64,000 bases of DNA from Lujinxingia litoralis (GCF_003260125.1 NZ_QHKO01000001.1:496001-560000); one strand, 5' to 3'. Shown: positions 25,898 to 34,956, counted from the first letter of the stretch. Program-made: numbers and translations. Notes: a model not told the origin generated them from the sequence alone.

Positions 25898-26209
25898 TCA
25901 GACCTCGCCGACAGCTTCCGTCCCCTCGAGCGCGTACAGGTCGATGGTCTGACCGTCGGCCACCGTCACGATCGCCTTTTTGAAGGCGGCGCGGCGTCCG
26001 ATGTTTCGTCCCACACGCTTGGGCTTGCTGGGCATCACCAGGGTGTTGACCTTGACGACGTCGACACCGAAGAGCTTCTCGACTGCCTGGCGAATTTGGT
26101 ACTTATTCGCTTTGCGGTCGACGCGGAACACGTACTGGTTGTGTTCGGCGAGTTGGGTGGTCTTCTCGGTGAGCGCCGGGCGAATGATGATGTCGTAGAG
26201 GTTGGTCAT
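25898..26209 (-). CDS. rplW: Ribosomal protein L23
   Basis: Large-subunit protein L23, 103 residues, the docking site for signal recognition particle and trigger factor at the tunnel exit. It contains IIRPALTEKTTQLAEHNQYVFRVDRKANKYQIRQAVEKLF and the basic GRNIGRRAAFKKAIVTV loop. Its start overlaps the rplD stop by 4 bases. Confidence 0.97.
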   Translation of the reverse strand: MTNLYDIIIRPALTEKTTQLAEHNQYVFRVDRKANKYQIRQAVEKLFGVDVVKVNTLVMPSKPKRVGRNIGRRAAFKKAIVTVADGQTIDLYALEGTEAVGEV

Positions 26210-26856
26210 GACTGCAATGCCTCCTGAACTTGCTCGACGGCGCTGCGCGAGAGAATCACGTAGTCATAACGCAGGATATCCTCAACGTTGAGGCCCTCAG
26301 CCGCCAGGTACTTGGCGTCTTTGAGGTTGCGCACCGACAGGCGAAGATTTTCGTTGTGGGTAACCGAATTATCGCCTTCGTTGCGCGTGGTGACGTCGAT
26401 AACCAGAGCGCGGGGCGCTTCCAGGGTATTGAGCGTTTCGATGGCGAGCTTGGTCTTGATCTGGTCGAGTTCCCAGTTCTCAACAACTTTGAGCTGACCC
26501 TTGCCCATCTTCATGCTGAGCGCCGAGCGCAGAGCCGCGCGACGCTTCTTTTTGGGCATCGAGTAGCCGTAGTCACGGGGGTGGGGACCGAACACGGTAC
26601 CGCCGCCAACCCAGTGGGGCGCGCGGGTGGTACCCTGGCGGGCACGGCCGGTGCCTTTCTGGCGCCAGGGCTTCTTACCGCCACCGCGGACTTTGCCGCG
26701 GGTCTTGGTCTGGTGGGTGCCGGCACGACGCTTGGCGCGCTGCCAGTTGACCACTTCCCAGAACAAATGCTCGCGAACCGGAACCCCGAACACGCTATCC
26801 GCGAGTTCGATTTCGCCGGTCGCCTTGTTCTTCAAATCGACGACTTCAATTTTCAT
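26206..26856 (-). CDS. rplD: Ribosomal protein L4
   Basis: Large-subunit protein L4, 216 residues. The tunnel loop [36 protein letters not shown] is unmistakable. In E. coli free L4 represses its own operon through the S10 leader. Here the gene follows rpsJ with only 158 non-coding bases between, so rplC, normally located there, is missing. Confidence 0.97.
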   Translation of the reverse strand: MKIEVVDLKNKATGEIELADSVFGVPVREHLFWEVVNWQRAKRRAGTHQTKTRGKVRGGGKKPWRQKGTGRARQGTTRAPHWVGGGTVFGPHPRDYGYSMPKKKRRAALRSALSMKMGKGQLKVVENWELDQIKTKLAIETLNTLEAPRALVIDVTTRNEGDNSVTHNENLRLSVRNLKDAKYLAAEGLNVEDILRYDYVILSRSAVEQVQEALQS

Positions 26857-27014
26857 GATTTCTCCTGCGCCGCCCTGACTTGAGCTCGGACGGGCGAAAG
26901 AGTGGATTGATGGGCCCCCACTCGTGCGACGCGCAGATGCGTCTTACGAAGTAAGGAACCCGGCCATGGTGTTGACCGCAGATACGCTTGCCGGGTGAGG
27001 CAGGCGAAGCGCGA

Positions 27015-27323
27015 TCAGGTCTTGATTTCGACGTCTACGCCCGCGGCAAGATCCAGGCGCATCAGAGCGTCAAGCGTCTGCTGCGTGGGATCGAGGATGT
27101 CGAGGATACGCTTGTGGGTGCGCATCTCGAACTGCTCGCGAGACTTTTTGTCGATGAAGGGGCTACGAAGAACCGTCCAGCGGTTGATGCGAGTGGGAAG
27201 GGGAATCGGTCCCGCAACCCGCGCACCGGTGCGCTTGGCCGTCTCAACGATGTCGGCTGCCGACGCGTCGAGCAGCTTGTGGTCGTACGCCTTCAGCTTG
27301 ATTCGAATTTTCTCATTCGCCAT
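27015..27323 (-). CDS. rpsJ: Ribosomal protein S10
   Basis: Small-subunit protein S10 (also transcription factor NusE), 102 residues. The ATG at 27323 follows GAGG and gives [22 protein letters not shown]; the open frame above it is a leader shadow. The sequences [35 protein letters not shown] and [26 protein letters not shown] are diagnostic. It is the first gene after a promoter in the fusA-rpsJ gap, where tuf would usually sit. Confidence 0.97.
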   Translation of the reverse strand: MANEKIRIKLKAYDHKLLDASAADIVETAKRTGARVAGPIPLPTRINRWTVLRSPFIDKKSREQFEMRTHKRILDILDPTQQTLDALMRLDLAAGVDVEIKT

Positions 27324-27537
27324 GTCACAAACCTCGTCAACTGACCTGTCTTTAGGCCAGAATCTGCGAAACCCAGCGGTTAGCGCAAAATTCAAGGCTC
27401 CCTCAAAGCCAGGTCCTGCCTGTGGTCGAGGAGACTCAACCGGAGGGAACCAAAAATCCCGTAACACCGCGTCGTTGGCGGCGTTCAGGGCCGTCGTATG
27501 CGGTAAACTCCCCGGCGCCCAGGCTCAGGGAGTGCGG

Positions 27538-27566
27538 ACCATACAGTAGGGGTTTTGCGAGATCAA
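27538..27566 (-). promoter_or_regulatory. Candidate S10-operon promoter
   Basis: On the minus strand TTGATC (27566-27561) and TATGGT (27543-27538) are exactly 17 bases apart in the 288-base gap between fusA and rpsJ. This would give a leader of about 208 bases before rpsJ, long enough for an L4-type regulatory structure, though I could not fold it reliably. Confidence 0.5.
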
Positions 27567-27611
27567 GGTAGAAATCGCTTTTGTCCCCTGCCCTTGCGGT
27601 CCATCAAAGGA

Positions 27612-29753
27612 TCAGTCCGGGTAGATTCCCATCATGCGGTTGATCAACGCCTCACTGATCGCTTTTGGCACGATCTCATAGTGCGAGAAGTGCATAGAAT
27701 AGCTTGCTCGTCCCTGCGTGCGACTGCGCAGGTCGGTGGAATAGCCGAACATGGCGGCCAGCGGCACATCGGCGCTGATCACCTGTGATCCGGTACGAGG
27801 CTCCATGCCGCCGACCGATCCGCGTCGGGAGTTAATGTCTCCAATCACATCCCCCATAAACTCTTCGGGAGTAACGATTTCAACACTCATCATGGGTTCG
27901 AGAAGCCGAGGATCGGCATCGCGAATCGCGGTTTTCACGGCCATCAGCGCACAGATCTTAAAGGCCATTTCACTGGAGTCGACTTCATGAAATGCGCCGT
28001 CCACAAGTTCGACGTGGAGGTCGACCACCGGATAGCCAGCGATCGCGCCTGCTTCGGTGGCTTCACGCACTCCACGCTCAATCGCCCCGAAGAACTCGGC
28101 CGGGATCGCGCCTCCCTTGATCGATTCGGAGAAGGTGATCCCCTGACCACGCTCGTTGGGAGAGACCTTAATGGCGACTTCGGCAAACATGCCCTTGCCT
28201 CCGGTCTGACGTTCCAGACGCTCACGATGCTCAAAGGGCATTCCAACGGTCTCGCGATAGGCAACCTGGGGTTTGCCAACATTGGCGCCAACTTTGAACT
28301 CCCGCAGCAGGCGGTCGACAATGATTTCGAGGTGGAGCTCCCCTTGGCCGGCGATGATCGTCTGGCCGGTTTCCTCGTCGACTTTGACCTGGAAGCTGGG
28401 ATCTTCGACGGCGAGCTTTTGGAGGCTCTCCGCAAGTTTGCTCTGGTCAGCGACTGTTGCCGGTTCAATGGCGATCTCGATCACCGGCTCCGGGAAGTCG
28501 ATGGCTTCAAGCACCACCGGGTGATGCTCATCACTGAGGGTATCGCCGGTGGTGGTGTTGCGCATGCCGACCACGGCCGCGATATCGCCGGCGCGGACTT
28601 CATCGATCTCTTCGCGACGGTTGGCGTGCATCAGCAGGATGCGCCCGATGCGTTCCCGTTTCCCCTTCGTGGCGTTGTACGTGGAACTCCCCGAGGAGAG
28701 CACTCCGGAGTAAACACGGAAGTAGGTCAGGTGGCCGACGTAGGGGTCCGTCATGATCTTGAAAGCCAGCGCGCTAAAGGGCTCCTTATCCGTCGCCTCA
28801 CGACGAATCTTATCTTCCTCACCAGGCTCGCCCTGCCCTTCGGTTAGACGTTTGTACGCGTCAGGCGTCACGCCCTCGATCGCCGGGATATCCGCCGGTG
28901 CCGGGAGGTATCGGATCACCGCGTCGAGGAGCGGCTGTACACCCTTGTTCTTGTAGGCGGAACCGCAGAATACCGGGACAATCGCCAACGCGAGGGTCCC
29001 CTTCCGAAGCGCTTGACGAATCTCGTCTTCTGCGATCGTGTCGCCTTCGAGGTACTTCTCCATGAGCTCTTCATCCAGCTCGGCACAGATCTCAAGCAGC
29101 TCTTCGCGTGCGAGCAGCGCCTCGTCTTTGAGCTCTTCGGGAACCTCCAGGATATCGAAGTCGGCACCGCGGGATTCGTCATGCCAGACAATGGCACTCA
29201 TTGTGATCAGATCGACCACGCCGCGGAACCCATCTTCGATTCCTATCGGGATCTGCAGACGAACCGGACGCGCGTTGAGGCGATCCTCCATCATCTGAAC
29301 AACCCGATCCAGATCCGCCCCCACGCGGTCGAGCTTATTGACAAAGGCAATGCGCGGCACCTTGTAGCGGTCCGCCTGACGCCAGACCGTTTCAGACTGA
29401 GGCTCGACACCACCAACGCCGCAGAACACGGCGATCGCACCGTCGAGCACGCGCAGCGATCGCTCAACTTCCATGGTGAAGTCGACGTGGCCGGGGGTGT
29501 CGATGATGTTAATGCGGTGCTTGACGTCGCTGATGGACCAGTAACAGGTGGTGGCGGCGCTGGTGATGGTGATCCCGCGCTCACGCTCCTGCTCCATCCA
29601 GTCCATCTCGGCCGCGCCATCATGAACTTCACCGATCTTATGCGACTTCCCGGTGTAAAAGAGGATGCGCTCGGTGGTCGTGGTCTTACCGGCGTCGATA
29701 TGCGCCATGATTCCGATATTGCGGGTCTTTTCGAGAGGTAGACTTCGTGCCAC
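27612..29753 (-). CDS. fusA: Elongation factor G
   Basis: EF-G, 713 residues, the translocation GTPase. The GTP-binding set is complete: [30 protein letters not shown] and NKLDR, followed by the later EF-G domains with [14 protein letters not shown] and [33 protein letters not shown]. Translation probably starts at GTG 29753 ([13 protein letters not shown]) after AGGG; an in-frame start farther upstream would add unconserved residues. tuf is not downstream. A terminator-like hairpin separates it from rpsG. Confidence 0.96.
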   Translation of the reverse strand: MARSLPLEKTRNIGIMAHIDAGKTTTTERILFYTGKSHKIGEVHDGAAEMDWMEQERERGITITSAATTCYWSISDVKHRINIIDTPGHVDFTMEVERSLRVLDGAIAVFCGVGGVEPQSETVWRQADRYKVPRIAFVNKLDRVGADLDRVVQMMEDRLNARPVRLQIPIGIEDGFRGVVDLITMSAIVWHDESRGADFDILEVPEELKDEALLAREELLEICAELDEELMEKYLEGDTIAEDEIRQALRKGTLALAIVPVFCGSAYKNKGVQPLLDAVIRYLPAPADIPAIEGVTPDAYKRLTEGQGEPGEEDKIRREATDKEPFSALAFKIMTDPYVGHLTYFRVYSGVLSSGSSTYNATKGKRERIGRILLMHANRREEIDEVRAGDIAAVVGMRNTTTGDTLSDEHHPVVLEAIDFPEPVIEIAIEPATVADQSKLAESLQKLAVEDPSFQVKVDEETGQTIIAGQGELHLEIIVDRLLREFKVGANVGKPQVAYRETVGMPFEHRERLERQTGGKGMFAEVAIKVSPNERGQGITFSESIKGGAIPAEFFGAIERGVREATEAGAIAGYPVVDLHVELVDGAFHEVDSSEMAFKICALMAVKTAIRDADPRLLEPMMSVEIVTPEEFMGDVIGDINSRRGSVGGMEPRTGSQVISADVPLAAMFGYSTDLRSRTQGRASYSMHFSHYEIVPKAISEALINRMMGIYPD

Positions 29754-29875
29754 GGTCACCCTGCCTGTTGAGAGGTCGCAGTTAGAAACGGTGAAGACAG
29801 ACGCAAGGGCCCGTCTCACTTTGGGGATTGGATCTTGCCACGCCTTGCCCGAGAGCAAGCGAAGGCGATGAAACG

Positions 29876-29930
29876 AGAAAACCCGGTCAGGCCATATCGA
29901 CTCAAGGGAGCGATAGGGACCTCACCGGGT
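29876..29930 (-). terminator. Terminator or attenuator between rpsG and fusA
   Basis: On the minus strand ACCCGGT...AGG...TATCG pairs with CGATA...CCT...ACCGGGT around an 11-base loop (29930-29881), then runs into TTTTCTCG. This is a long interrupted stem with a T-run, placed between rpsG (stop 29997) and fusA (start 29753). It may lower fusA expression relative to rpsL-rpsG. Confidence 0.6.
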
Positions 29931-29996
29931 CTTCGGGGGGCACCGTCCGATGCGCCTGATGAAACCTATGCGCGTCGGGGGTGCCCGGCGCTTATC

Positions 29997-30470
29997 TTAC
30001 CAGCGGTAGTGCGCGAACGCGCGGTTGGCCTCAGCCATACGGTGCACGTTTTCTTTGTTGCGCACGGCGGTGCCGCGGTTGTTGGACGCGTCGAGAATCT
30101 CATTGGTGAGCTTATCGACCATCGTCTTTTCGTTGCGGGCACGCGCGGCCTGAATCAGCCAGCGGATGGCCAGGGCGGTACGCCGTTCCGGGCGCACTTC
30201 CACGGGCACCTGGTAGGTGGAACCACCGACGCGGCGCGAGCGGACTTCGACCATCGGACGCAGGTTGTCGATGCTGCGCTTGAACACGCGCAGGGGATCT
30301 TCGCCGCCGGTCTTGGACTCGATCACATCGAGGGTATCGTACATGATCTGCTCGGCGGTGGACTTCTTACCGTCGCGCATCATGACGTTGACAAACTGGG
30401 TGATCAGCTTGTCGTTGAACTTGGGATCCGGGAGGATCGGGCGCTTCTGAACCACTCTTCTTCTTGGCAT
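29997..30470 (-). CDS. rpsG: Ribosomal protein S7
   Basis: Small-subunit head protein S7, 157 residues, that nucleates assembly of the 3' domain of 16S rRNA. It begins [21 protein letters not shown] and ends with the conserved [25 protein letters not shown]. It follows rpsL in the str operon. Confidence 0.97.
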   Translation of the reverse strand: MPRRRVVQKRPILPDPKFNDKLITQFVNVMMRDGKKSTAEQIMYDTLDVIESKTGGEDPLRVFKRSIDNLRPMVEVRSRRVGGSTYQVPVEVRPERRTALAIRWLIQAARARNEKTMVDKLTNEILDASNNRGTAVRNKENVHRMAEANRAFAHYRW

Positions 30471-30564
30471 GACTTAGGCTCTCAATTCGTTGGTGCGAAG
30501 GCCCGACACAGGTCGCTTAATACGCGCCACCGGGCAGAACTCGCGAAACATCCGGGGGCTAACT

Positions 30565-30936
30565 TTAGCGCGGCTTCTTGGTGCCGTACTTGCTGCGACC
30601 CTGGCGGCGGGCCTGAACGCCAACGGCGTCAAGGGTACCGCGGACGATGTGGTAGCGCACACCGGGGAGGTCTTTGACACGGCCGCCGCGGATGAGCACG
30701 ACGCTGTGCTCCTGAAGGTTGTGGCCTTCACCGGGGATGTAGCTGGTGACTTCCATCCCGTTGGTCAGACGCACACGAGCGACCTTACGAAGCGCGGAGT
30801 TCGGCTTCTTGGGGGTCGTGGTGTAGACGCGGGTGCAGACACCACGCTTCTGCGGGCAGCTCTTAAGAGCCGGCGCCGTCGTCTTGGCGACAATCTTTTT
30901 GCGACCTTTGCGAACCAGTTGGTTAATCGTGGGCAT
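30565..30936 (-). CDS. rpsL: Ribosomal protein S12
   Basis: Decoding-centre protein S12, 123 residues. The ATG at 30936 gives [20 protein letters not shown]. The streptomycin-determining loops are wild type: [11 protein letters not shown] with Lys43 and [13 protein letters not shown] with Lys88. It is the first gene of the str operon and has a perfect sigma-70 promoter about 190 bases upstream, inside the end of the lasso B2 gene. Confidence 0.97.
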   Translation of the reverse strand: MPTINQLVRKGRKKIVAKTTAPALKSCPQKRGVCTRVYTTTPKKPNSALRKVARVRLTNGMEVTSYIPGEGHNLQEHSVVLIRGGRVKDLPGVRYHIVRGTLDAVGVQARRQGRSKYGTKKPR

Positions 30937-31126
30937 ACATGTACCTGTTTGGCGCGCCGTTTCACTGGCGCGGTGCACCATATTCGGAGACATCACCGTC
31001 GGAAGGGCTGCTTACCCTATCGGAGGGTGACGGGCAACTTGGAGCGGCGAATTTCATTAACAGAAGCCTCCCCAGACCGTGTGCCAGGGCACAGCGAAGG
31101 CCGGGCCGAAGGGCTTCGGACGGCGG

Positions 31127-31154
31127 ATTATAGAAAGGCGCCTTTCGATGTCAA
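31127..31154 (-). promoter_or_regulatory. Consensus sigma-70 promoter of the str operon
   Basis: On the minus strand a perfect TTGACA (31154-31149) and a perfect TATAAT (31132-31127) are 16 bases apart. The start would be near 31120, giving a leader of about 180 bases before rpsL. The -10 box contains the TAA stop of the lasso B2 gene, and the spacer contains the 14-bp perfect palindrome GAAAGGCGCCTTTC. Confidence 0.9.
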
Positions 31155-31622
31155 GTGTGGATCAACACTTCGCGCGGTGGCGGGGCCAGCAGCGCCGCTG
31201 AGCGCCTCGATGGGCTGGTAGGTGTGGTCTGCTCTGACGAAGAGGAGCTCAGGATCGGTCGGCGATCCGAGTTCCAGCCAGGCATGCCCTTCGAGGCGTG
31301 GTTGAAGGCGAAGCCCCACCTGGAGGCGAGCGTAGAGCCCGCGTCTGGCGAGCATGTGGCGGGCGGCGAGTGCACGGGGCGCGCAGCGCGCGTTGGGGAT
31401 CAGGCGGGAGGCGCGCAGCGTGGCGCGCTCGATCTTGCGGGCGATCGCCAGATCGTACTCTCCCAGGTCCCTATCGGGCGCTCTCGTTGAGCCGGTGTCT
31501 TTTGCCAGGCGATCGGCGATCCTCCGCGCGCGATCCCAGCCCAGAGCTTCGATGCCCAGGTAAGCGATCCCTACGGTGGCCACCGCTTCCACGTGAAGCC
31601 AGGCAGTCATTCTCCGGGTCAT
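31128..31622 (-). CDS. Lasso peptide B2 leader protease
   Basis: Transglutaminase-like cysteine protease of the lasso B2 family, 164 residues, which removes the precursor leader. The catalytic Cys80 is in NARCAPRALAARHMLARRG and His113 in LEGHAWLELG, with typical family spacing. It overlaps the upstream kinase gene by 4 bases, so it is translationally coupled. Its final codons contain the str promoter. It is the last gene of the lasso operon. Confidence 0.93.
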   Translation of the reverse strand: MTRRMTAWLHVEAVATVGIAYLGIEALGWDRARRIADRLAKDTGSTRAPDRDLGEYDLAIARKIERATLRASRLIPNARCAPRALAARHMLARRGLYARLQVGLRLQPRLEGHAWLELGSPTDPELLFVRADHTYQPIEALSGAAGPATARSVDPHLTSKGAFL

Positions 31623-32584
31623 GGTTGCCCCTTGCCCTCGGAGTCCGGCTTAGCAAGCAAGTGCTCAATTGCGGCGATCTGGCAGAGTGTGTGGGACGAG
31701 CGCCGAAACGCGATCTCGGTCATCGGAGTCTTGCGCAGTAAGCGCATCGCCCGGCGAAAGCGCGCGCGATCCTCGGAGTGCTCGGGCCGGGAGAAGCCAA
31801 AACACTGAGCCAGGCCGAGGGCCGCGACCTGCGCACCCCGTGGGGTATAGAGGCGATAGTCAGAGTCGGCGATCGCCTCGCTACTCAGGGCCACGATCTG
31901 GTGGAGCCTGATCGCACGCCCCGTGGAAGACGCCGCCGGGAGGCTGAAGATGCGTTTATGATCCGGAGTCGGTGTGGGGAAAGAGGCACTTGCCTCGGGG
32001 ATGGCATCGTCGGCCAGGGCCAGTCGGAGGGCGGGTGCGCCGGCCAGGATGACCTGACGCTCCACATCGATCAGCACCAGATCATCGGCCAGAAGACTGG
32101 CTCCTTGTCGCCACAGGGCCAGCGCGGTGGTGCTTTTGCCCGCACCGGAGTCTCCAATGATGGCGATGGCCTGCTCCTGGGGGAAGTGCACCGCGCTGCC
32201 GTGCAACGCAATCAGCGGGCGTGTGGTGGTGAGCAACGCAATTGGCAGCACCACCCGCTCCAGCAGGGTATCCAGGCTCCAACTGCCACGCGCTGCGGGT
32301 TGATAGCGGATGTGCGCGACCAAAAGATCAAACGAAAAGCGCCAGCCCGCGTAAGTGATGGTGCCCTGCCCGGGCGCGCGCCGATGAACGATCAGGCGTT
32401 CTCCACCGGGGTGATCTTCGACGTCGTGGATGCACTCGCCCTCTCCTTCTGCGACCGGAGCCCGGACGATGTTCAGGATGTCGCCAGGAGCGTGGTGGGA
32501 GGTCACTTGGGCCGGAGCAAAACGCAAGGCCTGATCGCAACCCACGAGCTGATCGAAGATTCGGTAACTATGCATCCCGGGCAT
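31619..32584 (-). CDS. HprK-like kinase of the lasso cluster
   Basis: A 321-residue protein related to HPr kinase/phosphorylase, as found in some lasso clusters (paeninodin type). The Walker A GDSGAGKST is at 144-152, preceded by HGSAV near 128 and followed by the acidic LLADDLVLID (catalytic Asp pair about 167-168). The start at 32584 is four bases after the B1 stop; ATG 32575 is an alternative. Known relatives phosphorylate the C-terminal Ser of their precursor, but this precursor ends in Pro, so the substrate is uncertain. Confidence 0.85.
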   Translation of the reverse strand: MPGMHSYRIFDQLVGCDQALRFAPAQVTSHHAPGDILNIVRAPVAEGEGECIHDVEDHPGGERLIVHRRAPGQGTITYAGWRFSFDLLVAHIRYQPAARGSWSLDTLLERVVLPIALLTTTRPLIALHGSAVHFPQEQAIAIIGDSGAGKSTTALALWRQGASLLADDLVLIDVERQVILAGAPALRLALADDAIPEASASFPTPTPDHKRIFSLPAASSTGRAIRLHQIVALSSEAIADSDYRLYTPRGAQVAALGLAQCFGFSRPEHSEDRARFRRAMRLLRKTPMTEIAFRRSSHTLCQIAAIEHLLAKPDSEGKGQP

Positions 32585-32588
32585 GATG

Positions 32589-32873
32589 TTAGCTCTGCTC
32601 GTCGATGAGACCAGCGTCGCGGAGCGCGATGACAAAAGCACTGGCATCGGCGCGGGCGCGCTCGGCATCGATCGCGTAGGCCTGCTGCAAAGCGTCGCTG
32701 AGTTCGACCAGGCTGGCATGATTGTCGCGCAGGTGTTGCCAGAGCAACACGCCCTGAGCGTTGAGGCCGAAGCAGCGATCGCCCTCCAGATCGAGGATTA
32801 CGATCTGATCATCGATCGCCTCCACTACAAGATCGGCGCGCGCAATAAAACGCTGGGTATCGGTCAGGGTCAT
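32589..32873 (-). CDS. PqqD-like RRE protein (lasso B1)
   Basis: A 94-residue RiPP recognition element of the PqqD family. The pattern VEAIDDQIVILDLEGDRCFGLNAQGVLLWQHL is the winged-helix fold that binds a RiPP leader peptide. In split lasso systems this B1 protein binds the YxxPxL part of the leader and delivers it to B2. It overlaps the ABC transporter by 4 bases. Confidence 0.93.
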   Translation of the reverse strand: MTLTDTQRFIARADLVVEAIDDQIVILDLEGDRCFGLNAQGVLLWQHLRDNHASLVELSDALQQAYAIDAERARADASAFVIALRDAGLIDEQS

Positions 32874-34594
32874 GGACGTGTGGCTCCAGAAGCATACGAG
32901 GACGCGGGGTCGGGGTGCCCGGGGGAAAGCCGTCCCCCTTCCATCCAGAAGACGTGCTCGGGGTTAAGGCCGGCCGGTACGCGGTGGCCCAGATAAATCA
33001 ACGTAAGGCCGCGAGCGCGAAGCGCTTGGAAGATGCGCGCATTGAGCGATTCCTCAAGATCGGTGGCCATTTGATCAATGATCACCAGGTCGGGATGGCG
33101 CAAGAGCGCGCGGGCCAGCGCCACCCGCTTTTTCTGCCCGCCGGAGAGCTGCGCGCCGCGTTCTCCCACGCTGAGTTCCAGTCCCTCGGGATGAGAGGCG
33201 ACCATCTCAGCGAGCCCGGAGACCTCTAAAACATCGCCGAGATGCGCCCCGGCAACGTCACGCTCCGCGGCGCTCAACCCTATCAACAGATTGTCGTGCA
33301 GGCTGCCATCAAACAAAAAGATCTCTTGCCCGACGTACCCCACACGCCGCCGCAGCTCCTTTGACGGCCACTGTCTGGCGTCGATCCCCTGGAGGGACAC
33401 GCGCCCGCTCCGCGGCTCAAACAGGTTAAGGAGAAGCCTACCAGTGGTGCTCTTTCCCGCCCCGGAAGGCCCGAGAATTGCCGCGGCCTCACCGGGCGCC
33501 ACGCTCAGGCTCAACGCTTCGAGCACCTGCGGGGCCTGGCCCGGAGCCTCATCCCCACTCGCCGGGGGCGTTCCGTAGCCAAAGGCCAGGTCTTCGACCT
33601 CGACGCCGATCGCGCCGGGCGCTGGCAAGCGAGCTTTTTCGGGGGGATGGACTCGCTCATCGACCGCGAGTAGCGCGTCCACCCGCTCGGCGGCCGCACG
33701 GGCCCCATGCCAGCTGTAGAGAATACCCGGCACACCACGAAGTGGTCCCAGACAACGGCTGATATAGAAGTAAAAGACCACCAACGTGCCCACGCTGAGC
33801 GTGTCGTTGATGACGAACTGCCCGCCGATGACCAGCGTGGCGAGCAGCACCAGCGAAAGCGCCAGATCGACCGCGGGCCCCAAACGGGCGCGGTGGTGGG
33901 CGAGTTCGAGTTCGGCATCCTTGAGCGCGGTGCCGGCGTGCCGAACGCGGGTAGCGAAGACCTTGCCGGCGCCCAGCGCCTGGATATCAGCGATGCCCCC
34001 CAGCCCCTCATGAAGTGCGCTGTGCAGCGCCGAGAGGCGCTCCAAACGCAGGCGACTCATCGGGCGCACGCGATTGCGGAAGGTCGCCAGCAGCAACCAC
34101 CCCAGGGGAAGCGGGAGCGCGGCCAGAAAGGCCAGCCGAGGGTCGAGCCACCAGATGATGATCCCGGTGCCTCCTACGCCCACCAGCAGCGAGATGAGCG
34201 CCGGCAGGGCCGAGATCGCCAGCTGTTTGATCTGATAGGTATCGCCATAGATCCGGTTGACCAGATCTCCGGTACGCTGGCGGGCCAGGTAACTCAGCGA
34301 GAGGCTCTGCACGTGGCCAAAGACGTCGTCTCGCGCGCGCTGCCAGCAGTCTTCGGCTGCGCGGGTTGCCAGCCACTGGCCGGCGTAGCGAGTGAGGGCC
34401 CCCAGGACGTAGAGAACCAGCCCCCCGAGTCCGATGACCCAGAGCAGATCGGCATCGCGTCCGGCGATCCCCTCATCGATGGCGAGCTTGATAAGGTAAG
34501 GAGTGGCCAGGCCAATCAGCTGGGCCACCACCAGGGCCGCGGCTGCCAGGACAAGGCGTCGCGGTTGAAAATAACGGAGCAGTGCTGAGGGCAA
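32870..34594 (-). CDS. ABC exporter of the lasso peptide, Walker B Glu replaced
   Basis: A 574-residue half-transporter with an N-terminal six-helix membrane domain (to about 300) and a C-terminal ATPase. Walker A is GPSGAGKST, the Q-loop GYVGQEIFLFDGS, the signature LSGGQKKRVALARALL and the H-loop LGHR. Walker B reads LVIIDQ, so the catalytic glutamate is Gln508, and the following D-loop (MATDLEES) is also atypical. The start is a TTG after GGAGGGAG. It probably exports the mature lasso peptide and confers self-immunity. Confidence 0.88.
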   Translation of the reverse strand: MPSALLRYFQPRRLVLAAAALVVAQLIGLATPYLIKLAIDEGIAGRDADLLWVIGLGGLVLYVLGALTRYAGQWLATRAAEDCWQRARDDVFGHVQSLSLSYLARQRTGDLVNRIYGDTYQIKQLAISALPALISLLVGVGGTGIIIWWLDPRLAFLAALPLPLGWLLLATFRNRVRPMSRLRLERLSALHSALHEGLGGIADIQALGAGKVFATRVRHAGTALKDAELELAHHRARLGPAVDLALSLVLLATLVIGGQFVINDTLSVGTLVVFYFYISRCLGPLRGVPGILYSWHGARAAAERVDALLAVDERVHPPEKARLPAPGAIGVEVEDLAFGYGTPPASGDEAPGQAPQVLEALSLSVAPGEAAAILGPSGAGKSTTGRLLLNLFEPRSGRVSLQGIDARQWPSKELRRRVGYVGQEIFLFDGSLHDNLLIGLSAAERDVAGAHLGDVLEVSGLAEMVASHPEGLELSVGERGAQLSGGQKKRVALARALLRHPDLVIIDQMATDLEESLNARIFQALRARGLTLIYLGHRVPAGLNPEHVFWMEGGRLSPGHPDPASSYASGATRP

Positions 34595-34644
34595 TGCTCC
34601 CTCCGGTAAGCGATGTGACGAGGTGAACTCAAGGAGTGACGAAC

Positions 34645-34848
34645 TCAGGGGTCGCCAAACCCGGTACCTTCGCCGGCGCCGTCATTTCCCGGACCGCTGA
34701 ACCCACGAATCAGCGCACGCAGCTGTCCCAGGTTTTCGAGGCGCGGCGGCTGGTAGTCCGGGGAGGACTCCACCTCCGACGGACCTTCGTGCACCTTCGG
34801 GGTTGTAGCGCTGGCGTCGCTACTTTTCTGTGTCATACAAGTGGTCAT
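34645..34848 (-). CDS. Lasso peptide precursor
   Basis: A 67-residue precursor between the cyclase and the exporter. The leader has the recognition motif YQPPRL (Tyr32, Pro35, Leu37) followed by NLGQLRALIR, matching lasso leaders of the YxxPxL...LGxLxxLTx kind. Cleavage after Arg48 gives the 19-residue core GFSGPGNDGAGEGTGFGDP. Asp56 is core position 8, suited to a Gly1-Asp8 macrolactam ring. The usual Thr at leader position -2 is Ile47 here. The ATG at 34848 is preferred to a TTG one codon upstream. Confidence 0.9.
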   Translation of the reverse strand: MTTCMTQKSSDASATTPKVHEGPSEVESSPDYQPPRLENLGQLRALIRGFSGPGNDGAGEGTGFGDP

Positions 34849-34909
34849 CAAAGTGCTCTCACGACGCCCCCCTGACGTCTTGAACGCACGCCAGTAGAGC
34901 TTTATCCAT

Positions 34910-34933
34910 GCCCCGATTCCGAAGAATTGGGGC
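34910..34933 (-). promoter_or_regulatory. cUUCGg hairpin just upstream of the lasso precursor
   Basis: The minus-strand RNA forms GCCCCAAUUC-UUCG-GAAUCGGGGC, a 10-bp stem with one A-C mismatch closed by the exceptionally stable C(UUCG)G tetraloop. It lies 62 bases before the precursor start and 24 bases after the cyclase stop. It could protect or process the precursor mRNA. No T-run follows, so it is unlikely to terminate. Confidence 0.5.
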
Positions 34934-34956
34934 GAGATTCCGGGGCCGATAGTGTC

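Noticed and set aside
26857..27014. A remnant of rplC in the rpsJ-rplD gap
   Set aside because: The 158 bases contain no stretch resembling L3 in any frame; only a CCCGGC / GCCGGG inverted repeat is seen.
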